A DNA stretch of 64,000 nt, from the NCBI GenBank assembly GCA_030608075.1, contig JAUWIU010000001.1:1-64000 (forward strand), written 5' to 3'. The notes under the pieces are model-generated. The model did no database searches, had not been told where the DNA came from, and saw nothing but the letters and a program-made list of their open reading frames with translations. This DNA is from Phycisphaerae bacterium. Its GTDB lineage: Bacteria > Planctomycetota > Phycisphaerae > Sedimentisphaerales > Anaerobacaceae. The translations under genes were made by a program, and so were the position numbers. How positions within the stretch are numbered: the stretch's first letter is position 1; every line of letters starts with the position of its first letter. Below, piece after piece: positions 43,099 through 51,803 of the stretch.

Positions 43099-44489
43099 CT
43101 AATTTAAGTGATTATTACAGAATAACATCTTCCGCAAAAGCTTTAGAAGAGCAGGAATGGAAAACTCTAGCCTCCTATGCTCTAAAGGCAAAGGAAAGGC
43201 GAAACAAACTAAAGAAGAAATTTCGGGAGTATCGTCCGAACGCACCTTTAGAACATCGAACGGCATATCACAGAGACCGAGATAGAATCTTATGGTCGAA
43301 AGCCTTCAAAAGATTGCAACACAAAACACAGGTCTTTCCTCATTATGTAGAGGACCATTATAAGAGGCGGCTCACCCATTCCCTTGAGGTTTCACAGATT
43401 GCTACAACTGTTGCAAGGGCTTTGAAACTGAATGAAGCTGCAACGGAGGCCATCGCTCTTGGCCACGATTTGGGCCATACTCCATTTGGACATGCTGGCG
43501 AAAAGGCCCTAAATGAAATTCTGACTTTGAAATCGGAGATTCTAAATGCAAAAGTGGGAAAAGAACTTAAAAAGCTCAGTAAACTCAAAACTAATAATAT
43601 CGTTCCGATATTTGGGTTTGACCATTGTGTTCACGCAATTGAAGTTGTATCTCGGATAGAGAAAGAATATGACGAGGAAACCGAACACGGCGGCTTTAAC
43701 CTGACTTTTGACGTGAGAGACGGAATCTTAAAGCACATGTGTGAGCGCACCACTGCTAAGGAGAAGCGAGAAAGGCCCTTCTCAAATATTGCAGGTCTTA
43801 AAAGATTTGAAAAGTATAGGTGCTTTGGTACTAATAAAGGTTGTTTGGAAGCTCAGTGTGTTTATTTTGCCGATAAAGTCACATATCTGCTTGGGGATAT
43901 TGAGGATGGTGTGCGATCAGATATTTTGGAATGTGAAGAACTTAATAAACATGCTTTCATTCAAAAATATCTCAGAAAATATTATAAGAAGTATCGGCAC
44001 AGCAAGCTAGAGCTCTTAAGCAAAACGAATTTTCCATTATTTCGAAGCAAAGTTTTAACAACTTTAATATTAAATTGTATAGACACTTCAAACGAAAACA
44101 TTCAAAACAACAAGATAAAGAATTTTTACAAAGTACTATCTAAGTGTAACCGGATAGTATTTGTATCCGATGATTTAAACAAATCTTGGAAGGACTTTTA
44201 CCAAACGTGGATGGCGAATAACCTATTCAAAAACGATCGTGTTGTTGCATGCTCTTTCAAAGCAGAAAAAATTGTGACCGATTTGTTCAATGCTTACTTT
44301 CAAAACCCAGATCTGATAGATGCGAAATACTACAAGCACTGCCTTAAAGTTTATAAAAAGATAGGCATTTCTGACAAGAAATTATTGAAGTTGATAATAG
44401 TTCGTAACTATATTGCAGGAATGACAGATCCGTTTGCATCAGACCAACATGCCAGGCTTTACATGGCTTTAGAACGCATAAGATTTTGA
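43095..44489 (+). CDS. dgt: dGTPase-family HD-domain triphosphohydrolase
   Basis: The 464-residue protein has the dGTPase start RDRDRILWSKAFKRLQHKTQVF, then HD-domain metal ligands His95 (RLTHSLEV), His124-Asp125 (GHDLGHTPFGHAGE) and Asp260 (FADKVTYL). Family members cleave dGTP, or other dNTPs, to the nucleoside and triphosphate. Several act in antiphage defence by draining the dNTP pool. It is translationally coupled to the preceding BpsA-like gene (ATGA overlap) and shares its AT-rich composition, so the two probably form one functional unit. The C-terminal half (about 280-464) is Lys-rich and less conserved. Substrate specificity and a chromosomal housekeeping role cannot be excluded. Confidence 0.9.
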   Translation: MTNLSDYYRITSSAKALEEQEWKTLASYALKAKERRNKLKKKFREYRPNAPLEHRTAYHRDRDRILWSKAFKRLQHKTQVFPHYVEDHYKRRLTHSLEVSQIATTVARALKLNEAATEAIALGHDLGHTPFGHAGEKALNEILTLKSEILNAKVGKELKKLSKLKTNNIVPIFGFDHCVHAIEVVSRIEKEYDEETEHGGFNLTFDVRDGILKHMCERTTAKEKRERPFSNIAGLKRFEKYRCFGTNKGCLEAQCVYFADKVTYLLGDIEDGVRSDILECEELNKHAFIQKYLRKYYKKYRHSKLELLSKTNFPLFRSKVLTTLILNCIDTSNENIQNNKIKNFYKVLSKCNRIVFVSDDLNKSWKDFYQTWMANNLFKNDRVVACSFKAEKIVTDLFNAYFQNPDLIDAKYYKHCLKVYKKIGISDKKLLKLIIVRNYIAGMTDPFASDQHARLYMALERIRF

Positions 44490-44582
44490 CATCTTCAAAG
44501 CACCCCAAACCCGCAATTCCTAGCAATCAAAACCGTATCTCGTGAAGCGTATCCCGCTTCGATTCCTGCCTGCGCCGGAAGA

Positions 44583-44966
44583 TTATGTGAACTGGTTTTT
44601 TATGCTGACAATTTCTTTTGTTAAGATGCTTGCTGCGCCGAGACCGAACATCCCAAAGACAATCAGCATCGGCCCGAAGAAGAAAACAACGGCGGCACCG
44701 ATTGCACAACCGGCCAACGGCCATAGGACAATATCGCGGAGTCTGCTTTTTCTTGTGCCGGGCAGCAGTTCAAATATCACAATCCCGCAGGCAAAGCCGG
44801 CAGCAGTTACTACAGGAGCCAGCAGCCAACAGAGGACTTTTGCAAACAAGGGGCCTGACTTAAGTACCGGAATGGCAACGGCCATCCAGCCGGTATAAAA
44901 AATACCTGCGAAAATAACAGAGACAATGATTCTAATGAGCAAACCAGAGAAGCATTTAAAATTCAT
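44583..44966 (-). CDS. Small integral membrane protein, unknown
   Basis: 127 residues with four hydrophobic helices (for example IIVSVIFAGIFYTGWMAVAIPVL, LAPVVTAAGFACGIVIF, AGCAIGAAVVFFFGPMLIVFG). It is GC-rich again, so outside the AT-rich island. No family recognised. Convergent with the dGTPase gene. Confidence 0.65.
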   Translation of the reverse strand: MNFKCFSGLLIRIIVSVIFAGIFYTGWMAVAIPVLKSGPLFAKVLCWLLAPVVTAAGFACGIVIFELLPGTRKSRLRDIVLWPLAGCAIGAAVVFFFGPMLIVFGMFGLGAASILTKEIVSIKNQFT

Positions 44967-45015
44967 GATACACGTTATTTTATATTTTTCTTATCATCCT
45001 CGGTTTTGTATGCCT

Positions 45016-45064
45016 TCTGTCCTCTGTCCTCTGTCCTCTGTCGTCTGTCCTCTGTCGTCTGTCC
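45016..45064. repeat. Heptamer tandem repeat, 7 copies
   Basis: Seven uninterrupted copies of TCTGTC(C/G): copies 4 and 6 end in G, the rest in C. It lies 5 bp downstream of the stop of the minus-strand DUF6868-like gene. A short simple repeat, likely variable in copy number between strains. Confidence 0.9.
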
Positions 45065-45068
45065 TATC

Positions 45069-45311
45069 TCACGGACGCTTCCCCGCCCACTTACAGGCGA
45101 TATAAGGAACCAGGAAAAACAGAAAAACACAAACCTTCGCAAACATCAGGCCACAGTAATGGACAACCGCAAAATCATGTTTCGACAGTTCAAACCACTT
45201 CGAATGAACTTGATACACCCAGTCACCTGTCACCAAGCACAAGAACCAAATCAGTACGAACACCATTCCAAGCACAAAACATCGAATCGCGACCTTCTCA
45301 AACATCTCCAT
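45069..45311 (-). CDS. DUF6868-like small membrane protein
   Basis: 80 residues from ATG 45311, which has AAAGGAG upstream. Two or three membrane helices and the pattern WVYQVHSKWFELSKHDFAVVHY followed by VPYIACKW fit the small DUF6868 family as I recall it. Function unknown. The frame extends to 45383 but without a better RBS. Confidence 0.65.
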   Translation of the reverse strand: MEMFEKVAIRCFVLGMVFVLIWFLCLVTGDWVYQVHSKWFELSKHDFAVVHYCGLMFAKVCVFLFFLVPYIACKWAGKRP

Positions 45312-45363
45312 AGTTGTATCTCCTTTCTCTACAACTGCAGAACATACATATAGCGACCCTTGG

Positions 45364-45975
45364 CTACTTCTCAAGTAGCTCAAGGCACAACTGCGACCAC
45401 GTCTCTAAAGTATCTCGGACCTCCTGCAGCTCGGCAGGTATCATAAACGCCATTTGGGTAATCATCTGTTCTCGCTTGCTGACGGCCGGTGAGTCCAAAA
45501 TCCAGTGGTGGACAATTCCGAGGTGCACGCTTCCGACCTCGTTGGAATCGTCATTAAGCAGAGCAACAATCTGGTCGGTGTGCTTCGCTTCTACGGACAC
45601 TTCCTCCGCTACTTCGCGCTCAACGGCGGTGAGGTACATCTCGCGGAAACCCGTATCAAACAAGGGCACTTCATTATCGCCGGGGTTTATATGGCCTCCT
45701 ATGCCGATGGACCTGTTTCCGACTAGCCGGGTCTCCCCGGCCCGCTTGCCTCGGATGTAGGTCAGGTACTTTCCGTCATTACTCATAATCACGTACGGAA
45801 TGAGCTGCTTATAGGCGGGGTCGGCTTCGGCCTGTGACCGGGGCAGAAAATAGAGAATGCCCGGTGCGAACAGCCTGCGCAGATACCGCTCCACGTCCAA
45901 CATAAGCCCCTGGAACATCCCTGCCTGCTCAAGGACCTTTCGCTCGACAACCAGTACCTGTTCTTCCTGGGCCAT
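45364..45975 (-). CDS. Nudix hydrolase-like protein
   Basis: From ATG 45975 (AAGGA 8 bp upstream) the 203-residue protein carries a Nudix-type box: GGHINPGD, then AVEREVAEEVSVE (the metal-binding REVxEE core) with a longer spacing than the classic 23-residue box. It also has RLVGNRSIGIGGH and HLGIVHHWILD. Such proteins hydrolyse nucleoside-diphosphate derivatives; the substrate is unknown. It follows glyA after 35 bp and may be co-transcribed. Confidence 0.75.
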   Translation of the reverse strand: MAQEEQVLVVERKVLEQAGMFQGLMLDVERYLRRLFAPGILYFLPRSQAEADPAYKQLIPYVIMSNDGKYLTYIRGKRAGETRLVGNRSIGIGGHINPGDNEVPLFDTGFREMYLTAVEREVAEEVSVEAKHTDQIVALLNDDSNEVGSVHLGIVHHWILDSPAVSKREQMITQMAFMIPAELQEVRDTLETWSQLCLELLEK

Positions 45976-46010
45976 GCTGTTATTCCTTGAGCATTTTGAG
46001 TTTCCTGAAC

Positions 46011-47321
46011 TTAAAACAGCCACGGTATTAGACCGTCTGAGTCTTGCAGCGGGCCGGGATTATTCTTATTTGGAATAATAAAGTGGTCCGGAACAGGAAA
46101 CTGCGAACACAGAAGCAGAACTTCTTTTCCGACCTTTTCGATTACCGACTCATCATCGATATTTTCCACTACTTTATTAATAAAGCCGGCTATCTGTTTG
46201 GCGTGGTCCTGTTTCATCCCGCGTGTCGTAATGGCAGGCGTACCTATACGCAGGCCGCTTGGGTTAAACGGCGGGGCAGGGTCATTCGGAATCGTGTTGT
46301 AATTGGAAACAATTCTTGCTCTGTCCAGGGCCTTGGCCAGCTTTTTACCCGGCACATTCTTATTTCGCAAGTCGATTAGAATCAAGTGATTGTCCGTACC
46401 GCCGGAGACAAGATTGAAGCCGTGCTCGAGAAGCTTCTCGGCAAGCGCCTTTGCGTTCTTGACTACCTGCTTGGCATAAGCGATAAATTCCGGTGTATCC
46501 GCTTCGGCCATTGCCACCGCAATAGCCGTCAGTGTGTGCATATGTGGCCCGCCCTGAAGGCCGGGAAAAACCGCCTTGTCCACCTTCTCTGCGTGTTCGG
46601 TCCTGCACAGCAGCATTCCGCCACGAGGTCCTCGCAGGGTCTTATGCGTTGTTGTCGACACAATATCGGCATACGGCACGGGACTTTTGTGGATACCGGC
46701 CACAACAAGGCCCGCAATATGAGCTATATCGCTGATGTGATAAGCTCCTGTGTCTCTCGCTATCCGGCCGAATACCTCAAAGTCAATCTCCCGAGGATAT
46801 GCTGTGGCGCCGGAAATAATAATTCGCGGCCTGTGTTTTTTCGCAAGCTCCGCAATCCGGTCATAGTCAAACCTGCCCGTATCCGGATTCACCCCGTATT
46901 GTACCGAGTTGAATATCCTGCCTGATGCCGTGACCCGCCACCCGTGGGTGAGGTGTCCACCGTGCGGGAGTGCCAAACCCATAATGGTCTCTCCCGGCTT
47001 GGCCAGGGCCAGGTAGGCCGCCAGGTTCGCAACGGAGCCCGAATAGGGCTGAACATTGGCATGGTCGGCCTTGAAGAGCTTCTTGGCGCGGTCCTGAGCC
47101 ATCCTCTCGATAAGGTCGGTGACCTGCTGGCCTTCGTAATAACGCCTGCCGGGATAACCCTCGGCGTACTTGTTCGTAAGGCAGCTTCCACTGGCCAACA
47201 TCACCGCCCTGGACACGTAGTTCTCCGATGGTATCAGACGAATTGCGCCGCTTTGACGGGCCTTCTCCTGCCTTATAAGCTCATAAATCTGCGGGTCGTA
47301 TTGCTCAAGTGCTGTTATCAT
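46011..47321 (-). CDS. glyA: Serine hydroxymethyltransferase
   Basis: The 436-residue PLP enzyme interconverts serine and glycine with tetrahydrofolate. Key blocks: IPSENYVSRAV, NKYAEGYPGRRYYEG, VQPYSGSVANLAAY, SDIAHIAGLV, the PLP-lysine TTTHKTLRGPRGG, and the C-terminal GLRIGTPAITTRGM. RBS GAGG before the ATG at 47321. Full length and intact. Confidence 0.97.
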   Translation of the reverse strand: MITALEQYDPQIYELIRQEKARQSGAIRLIPSENYVSRAVMLASGSCLTNKYAEGYPGRRYYEGQQVTDLIERMAQDRAKKLFKADHANVQPYSGSVANLAAYLALAKPGETIMGLALPHGGHLTHGWRVTASGRIFNSVQYGVNPDTGRFDYDRIAELAKKHRPRIIISGATAYPREIDFEVFGRIARDTGAYHISDIAHIAGLVVAGIHKSPVPYADIVSTTTHKTLRGPRGGMLLCRTEHAEKVDKAVFPGLQGGPHMHTLTAIAVAMAEADTPEFIAYAKQVVKNAKALAEKLLEHGFNLVSGGTDNHLILIDLRNKNVPGKKLAKALDRARIVSNYNTIPNDPAPPFNPSGLRIGTPAITTRGMKQDHAKQIAGFINKVVENIDDESVIEKVGKEVLLLCSQFPVPDHFIIPNKNNPGPLQDSDGLIPWLF

Positions 47322-47436
47322 ATCGCTTTGTCCTCAATGTGACTGGTAAAAACCTGGTTACAGAATGACCTAAACCTTAGCTTTCGATAATCAATTTAAA
47401 CTACCAACCATCAATAATCAATAATATTTTAAGCTG

Positions 47437-47464
47437 TTGACAAATTTCACCTAAACAGTACTAT
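47437..47464 (+). promoter_or_regulatory. Promoter of the TPR-rpsT transcript
   Basis: TTGACA (47437-47442), a 16-bp spacer and TACTAT (47459-47464). An alternative -10, TATAAA, lies 3 bp further on with a 19-bp spacer. The ATG of the TPR gene is about 40 bp downstream. Confidence 0.55.
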
Positions 47465-47502
47465 AAACAGCCAAGTGCAAAACAAGGATTTGGTTGGAAT
47501 TT

Positions 47503-48909
47503 ATGGCGGACAACAACGATAACAACTGGTCTAAGGCTGCTGCCTTTTTTGAGCGGGCGCAAAAGGTCGCCGAGACGAACAACTTCGACTACGCCATTGA
47601 TATGTACCTTGAGGGCCTGCGGAGAGTCCCTGACGCGGTTCAGCAGGGGCACATCCCTCCACACCAATTAGCACTGCTGCGGCAGACCAAAGGGGGCAAA
47701 AAGCCCACAATGCTCGAAAGGGTAAAACGCCTAAAGGCCAAGACCCCGCTCGAGCGGATGCTAAATGCCGAATATCTCTTCGCCAAAGACCCCGACCATC
47801 TCCCGTACGCCGAGGCAATTCTTAAAGCCGCTGTGGCAGCTAACTTTCGGCAGACAGCGCTGTGGATTGCCGACTTCATTTTCCAGGCAAATAATGCCGC
47901 AGCAAAACCTTCTTTCCATACATACTTGCTGTTAAAAGATTCGTACAAAGCCATCGAGCAATTTGACAGGGCCATCGCCGCCTGCCAGCACGCAACAAGG
48001 CTCAAACCCGAAGACGGAGATTTGGCCGATGAGTTCAAAGACCTCACAGCTGAGCTGACCGTCGCAAGGGGAAAATACGACCAGGCAGGCGACTTTAGAA
48101 AATCCATCAAGGACCGCGAGGCCCAGGAAAAGCTGCAGGCACAACAGGCTGTTGTAAAGACTGAGGATTATCGCGTCTCCGCAATCCAGCAGGCCCGAAA
48201 GGCCCTGGCACAGAATCCCAACCTGCACACAAACATATTCAACCTGGCACAGGCCCTGGCGGAGTCACAGGACGAAAAAGATGAAAATGAGGGCATACAA
48301 CTGCTCGAAAGCGCCTACAAAAGCAAAGACAATTTCAGCTTCAAAGAGCATGCAGATAAAATCAGGATAAGCCAGCTCAAACGCAAGATAAGGCAGGCCA
48401 AAGCGGCCCTTGAAGCCAGCCCCGATGACAGCGATGCTAAGGCGCTGGTCGCCGAATTATCTCGGAACCTAAGGGATACCGAACTGCAGCACTACGGTCT
48501 TTGTGTCGAAAACTATCCGACCGACCTGCGGGCCAAGTACGAATATGGCGTGCGGTTAATCGCCGACAAACAGTATGACCGGGCAATACCTCTGCTGCAG
48601 GAGTCCCAGAAAGACCCACGACAGAAAATCGCGGCCATGGGGAAAATAGGGCTGTGCTTCTTCAGTAAGGGCTGGTTCGCTGATGCAGTTGACATCTTCA
48701 CCGAGGCAATCGATGCTCACGAGATAAAAGATGATACAATCGCCAAAGAGCTGCGCTACAATCTGGCACTGTCTTACGAGCAGGACGGCAAGACCGAAAA
48801 GGCACTGGCGCTTTACAGAAAAATCGCCCAGGTTGATTTCGCATACAAAGACGTCCCTCAGCGAGTGTATAAATTGAGACAAAAGCCAGCCGAACCAACG
48901 TCCCAGTGA
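47503..48909 (+). CDS. TPR-repeat protein
   Basis: ATG 47503 is preferred over the TTG at 47494. The 468-residue soluble protein consists of helix pairs with TPR spacing (AAFFERAQKVAETNNFDYAIDMYLEGLRRVP, YKAIEQFDRAIAACQHATRLKP, ADAVDIFTEAIDA, EKALALYRKIAQVD) and a charged linker around 190-220. No signal peptide. It lies 48 bp upstream of rpsT. Probably a scaffold; partner unknown. Confidence 0.75.
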   Translation: MADNNDNNWSKAAAFFERAQKVAETNNFDYAIDMYLEGLRRVPDAVQQGHIPPHQLALLRQTKGGKKPTMLERVKRLKAKTPLERMLNAEYLFAKDPDHLPYAEAILKAAVAANFRQTALWIADFIFQANNAAAKPSFHTYLLLKDSYKAIEQFDRAIAACQHATRLKPEDGDLADEFKDLTAELTVARGKYDQAGDFRKSIKDREAQEKLQAQQAVVKTEDYRVSAIQQARKALAQNPNLHTNIFNLAQALAESQDEKDENEGIQLLESAYKSKDNFSFKEHADKIRISQLKRKIRQAKAALEASPDDSDAKALVAELSRNLRDTELQHYGLCVENYPTDLRAKYEYGVRLIADKQYDRAIPLLQESQKDPRQKIAAMGKIGLCFFSKGWFADAVDIFTEAIDAHEIKDDTIAKELRYNLALSYEQDGKTEKALALYRKIAQVDFAYKDVPQRVYKLRQKPAEPTSQ

Positions 48910-48957
48910 GTCTGTATCGTACTGGTGGAAAAATAAAGACCATTTTAGGAGATTATA

Positions 48958-49233
48958 GTGGCACATTCGTTATCAGCTAAAAAAAGAGTCAGGCAAAACG
49001 CAAAAGCAAGGGCAATCAATCGCGCGCGAAAAAGCCGGGTAAAAACACAAATCAAGCATTTTGAATCGGCACTGGCCGGCGAAGACGTTGAAGCTGCAAG
49101 CGAGCAGTATCGGCTTGCTGCCAAAAAGCTGGACAAAACCGCAGCCGCAAGCACAATGCACAAAAGAACCGCCGCGAGGAAAAAATCGCGTCTCGCAAAA
49201 AAACTAAACGCGCTAAAGGCAAAAAAGGCATAA
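48958..49233 (+). CDS. rpsT: 30S ribosomal protein S20
   Basis: 91 residues, very Lys/Arg/Ala-rich. It matches S20: AHSLSAKKRVRQNAKARAIN at the start and AASTMHKRTAARKKSRLAK near the end. The start is GTG at 48958 with AGGAG upstream. Full length. Confidence 0.96.
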   Translation: MAHSLSAKKRVRQNAKARAINRARKSRVKTQIKHFESALAGEDVEAASEQYRLAAKKLDKTAAASTMHKRTAARKKSRLAKKLNALKAKKA

Positions 49234-49313
49234 AGTAGCGGATAGTGTTTAGCGTAGAGCGGATAGAAGGCGAAATCAAAAGTCAAAATGTAAAGTGCAA
49301 AACGAGCACAAGC

Positions 49314-49330
49314 GGTGGGCACGGTCCACC
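49314..49330. repeat. REP-like palindrome
   Basis: GGTGG-GCACGG-TCCACC followed by CTAC. The arms pair with one G-T wobble. Related in type to the palindrome embedded in the HNH-AP2 gene. Confidence 0.5.
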
Positions 49331-49674
49331 CTACATAGCTAATCGGCACACGGGGCACGAGCGACGAGGAACGAAATTGTTTAGCGTGCGGGGTTGGGTA
49401 GAGAATTTCGGATTTCAGATTTCAGATTCAAGATTTTGGGCTAGCCAGAGAGAACACAGAGAAAGTGTAATATTTCGTTGAAAGAAATTGCAGTTTTGGG
49501 CGGAACGGCTATAATAGCATAATTGAGTTAGACGTAAGACCCAAGGCACAAAACCGAATGCGAAGAACCAAGAAGAAAAGGTAAGCTTGGAGCTATGCAG
49601 AAAATTGGTATGAATAATAGTTTTCCGCTTTACTAATGTAAAAATCTTAAGTATTTTCAATGTAATGATTTAAA

Positions 49675-49705
49675 TTGAACTCAGATTAACTTATAGTCGT
49701 ATAAT
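49675..49705 (+). promoter_or_regulatory. Candidate promoter of the three-gene module
   Basis: TTGAAC (49675-49680) and a perfect TATAAT (49700-49705), but with a long 19-bp spacer. About 180 nt of AT-rich leader follow before the first gene. Confidence 0.4.
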
Positions 49706-49883
49706 AGCTATCAGTGGAAACACGGGTGGAAAATCTGGGGTTTGAAGTCGGTCGGCGAGCTTTTTTATCTAGTGTATGGAAAACTCTTTAGCTAAGTGGC
49801 AGTATTCCTGATATTTACATAAGTTCCGTGTAAAATCATAAGAAAGTGGATTTCTGAGATTACGTAATAGGAGCATGTGAAGC

Positions 49884-50543
49884 GTGAAACTTGAGATATT
49901 AAGTACATCGGTTGTTGTTTTGGCAAAGCATCACAATCCCACAATTCTTCATCCTAGTTTTCTTGATTTTGAAGGTATTGTGCCCTCGGATTGGGAAACG
50001 GTTGAGGCTGTGTGCACGCCCGTTTTTGCTGTAGTAAAATACAAAAACGGGATTGTTTTCAATGTTGTAGAAAACAAGTTCCAAGTTACTGATAATAAAA
50101 TAAAGGATGATTTTAGGAAGTCAGAAGTCTCTGACTTGGCGTGCAAATACGCAGAGAAACTGCCTCATGTTCACTATACTGCGGTAGGAGTTAATTTTAA
50201 TGGCTTTATAGAGAGTGCCGAGGCAAAGTCAATCGTCATGGAGCAGTTCCTTAAACCAAACGCTGCCGACTTTAATGGGATTTCCCCTGAAACATTGGGC
50301 CTGCGCGTTGTGTACAAGCTTCCGGACGCACGTTTGGTATTGTCCCTTGATGGGGGAAAAGCCAATGTTGGGACCGAGAAGGAGCGCAGTGGCATATTGG
50401 TCAACGCCAATTATCACATGGACTTGCCGGACACCAACAGAGAAAATAGAATAAACGGAATACAAAAGGCAACTTCTCTATTCATCCAGCATTATGATAA
50501 CTTTATTAATGTGACCGGAAGCATTTTCCCTTTGGAGGCTTGA
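49884..50543 (+). CDS. Unknown protein, first gene of an AT-rich three-gene module
   Basis: 219 residues from GTG 49884 (AGGAG 10 bp upstream). Mixed alpha/beta: VVVLAKHHNPTILHPSFLDFEGIVP, FAVVKYKNGIVFNV, VHYTAVGVNFNGFI, GLRVVYKLPDARLVLSLDGG. No signal peptide, membrane helix or catalytic motif. Its layout loosely recalls the TIGR04255 group of proteins found in variable genome regions, but I cannot assign it. The next gene starts 3 bp after its stop, so the genes are coupled. AT-richer codon use than rpsT and rnr on either side suggests acquisition. Confidence 0.7.
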   Translation: MKLEILSTSVVVLAKHHNPTILHPSFLDFEGIVPSDWETVEAVCTPVFAVVKYKNGIVFNVVENKFQVTDNKIKDDFRKSEVSDLACKYAEKLPHVHYTAVGVNFNGFIESAEAKSIVMEQFLKPNAADFNGISPETLGLRVVYKLPDARLVLSLDGGKANVGTEKERSGILVNANYHMDLPDTNRENRINGIQKATSLFIQHYDNFINVTGSIFPLEA

Positions 50544-50546
50544 CAA

Positions 50547-51026
50547 ATGGCACCTGCACTTACTCCAGTAGTTTTACAGCAGACGCAACCTAAGGTCGGG
50601 CCTTATTTATATGAAGAATGGAATATCAAAAGAGACTTAAAAAGATTGATTGAGGAGATAGCTTCCTTGCTTGCCGGCAAGCCTGAATCCTTTCATTCAG
50701 ATCTAGCCACCAGTAGTGGCGGAGAGTTCACAGAACAAAGTGATTTTTGGAAAACTCCTATTCGCTATATTGAAGTTATTATGGATCCTACCACAGAAAA
50801 TGACACCCGTATCGATATAGACTACGAAAGGGAGCTATTGGAGACTCAAAGAAGTGCGCTTGCTGCATCAATTACGCCCGCTATACACGAGGCAGAAGAG
50901 GAGTTCCTTGACTGGGATGCGCATATTGAAACGCCACCTGCACCGCAGCGGTCAGGGACCATTAAGGTTAGGTTTAAATACATAGGTCGTAGCAAACCAA
51001 TTCCTATTGATGACCCATGGGCGTAA
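50547..51026 (+). CDS. Unknown protein, second gene of the module
   Basis: 159 residues from ATG 50547 with GGAGG 8 bp upstream. The N-terminal half has an amphipathic helix (NIKRDLKRLIEEIASLLAGK). The middle has a strand-rich part (FWKTPIRYIEVIMDPTTEND), an acidic helix (AIHEAEEEFLDWDAHIE), then a basic strand (TIKVRFKYIGRSKPIP). No Cys or His cluster. Possibly a partner protein bridging genes 1 and 3. No family recognised. Confidence 0.7.
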   Translation: MAPALTPVVLQQTQPKVGPYLYEEWNIKRDLKRLIEEIASLLAGKPESFHSDLATSSGGEFTEQSDFWKTPIRYIEVIMDPTTENDTRIDIDYERELLETQRSALAASITPAIHEAEEEFLDWDAHIETPPAPQRSGTIKVRFKYIGRSKPIPIDDPWA

Positions 51027-51045
51027 CAAAGGAGATTATTCACAT

Positions 51046-51579
51046 TTGGATTATCCATGCTATGAAATAGTGAGCGATGATGATATTCAACAAGGGGATA
51101 TTCTCGAAAATTGCCCAGTCCTTATTTTACCTTCAGAATTATCATTGAGCTCATCTAATACTAGGACTAGTCCTTATGAGATTCCCTGGGAGGGGAGAGA
51201 TGTAATTGTGTTATCACAGTCATGCGATATGGTTAAGGGCCGCGAAAAGATTCCAGAAGTCTTACTTTGCTGTCTATGGAAAAAATCAGATATTAAAGAA
51301 GGACAGATGTCCAGCAACGATGATTGGAACAAAGCTCGTAAGGGCGCCATGCCTGGCTTCCATGTATTGGACCGATGCGATTTGGAAGGATTCAAACGAG
51401 ATTTTAGTGTTGTTGATTTTCGCCGCGTGCATTCTCTGCCGCTTGATTTCGTTCGTAATGTACCTGGTGAATTGGGTGAGCGAATCCGCTTGCTCTCACC
51501 TTATCGAGAGCACCTTTCTCAAGCATTTGCCCGTTTCTTTATGCGAGTCGGCCTTCCAGTTGACATACCTGAGTTTTAA
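51046..51579 (+). CDS. Unknown protein, third gene of the module (QSCD/PYREH motif family)
   Basis: I start at TTG 51046, which follows AAAGGAG; an ATG at 51010 would overlap the previous gene and lacks an RBS. 177 residues with striking conserved-looking blocks: QQGDILENCPV, VIVLSQSCDMVKGR, VLLCCLW, GAMPGFHVLDRC, VDFRRVHSLPLDFV, and the C-terminal RLLSPYREHLSQAFARFFMRVGLP. I recall similar QSCD and PYREHLSQAFARFFMR segments in scattered bacterial hypothetical proteins, but no function. The Cys/Asp and Arg/Glu/His residues could form a catalytic centre. AT-rich like its partners. Confidence 0.75.
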   Translation: MDYPCYEIVSDDDIQQGDILENCPVLILPSELSLSSSNTRTSPYEIPWEGRDVIVLSQSCDMVKGREKIPEVLLCCLWKKSDIKEGQMSSNDDWNKARKGAMPGFHVLDRCDLEGFKRDFSVVDFRRVHSLPLDFVRNVPGELGERIRLLSPYREHLSQAFARFFMRVGLPVDIPEF

Positions 51580-51803
51580 TGTTAGCTGGCGGGCACTATG
51601 TCGAAACAGTTTGTATTGTGTGTTTGGGATTACCATGTTGCTACGCTTCTTGCAATGGCACTAAGAGGGTACGGGTAGGCATTATTCTGCGAAGACAATT
51701 TTTCTCAGCTTTTTTCTAAATTCAGCTTACCATCCCCTAATCCCTAAAATCTGTAGCTAATATTTTATCCCTGTCCTCTGCGACAAAGATATGGAGATGT
51801 CGG

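Larger units (their letters stand above)
49234..49883. other. 650-bp intergenic region leading into an AT-rich module
   Basis: The first half has direct repeats (AGCGGATAG at 49237 and 49254, GTTTAGCGT twice) and a palindromic repeat GGTGGGCACGGTCCACC (49314-49330). It then has ATTTC/AGATTT-type low-complexity sequence (about 49405-49440). The second half is AT-rich and holds a candidate promoter. No ORF with an RBS. Confidence 0.6.

Noticed and set aside
49884-50543. Assignment of the first module gene to TIGR04255
   Set aside because: Only the general alpha/beta layout and genomic setting are reminiscent; I could not align a signature, so the name was not used.
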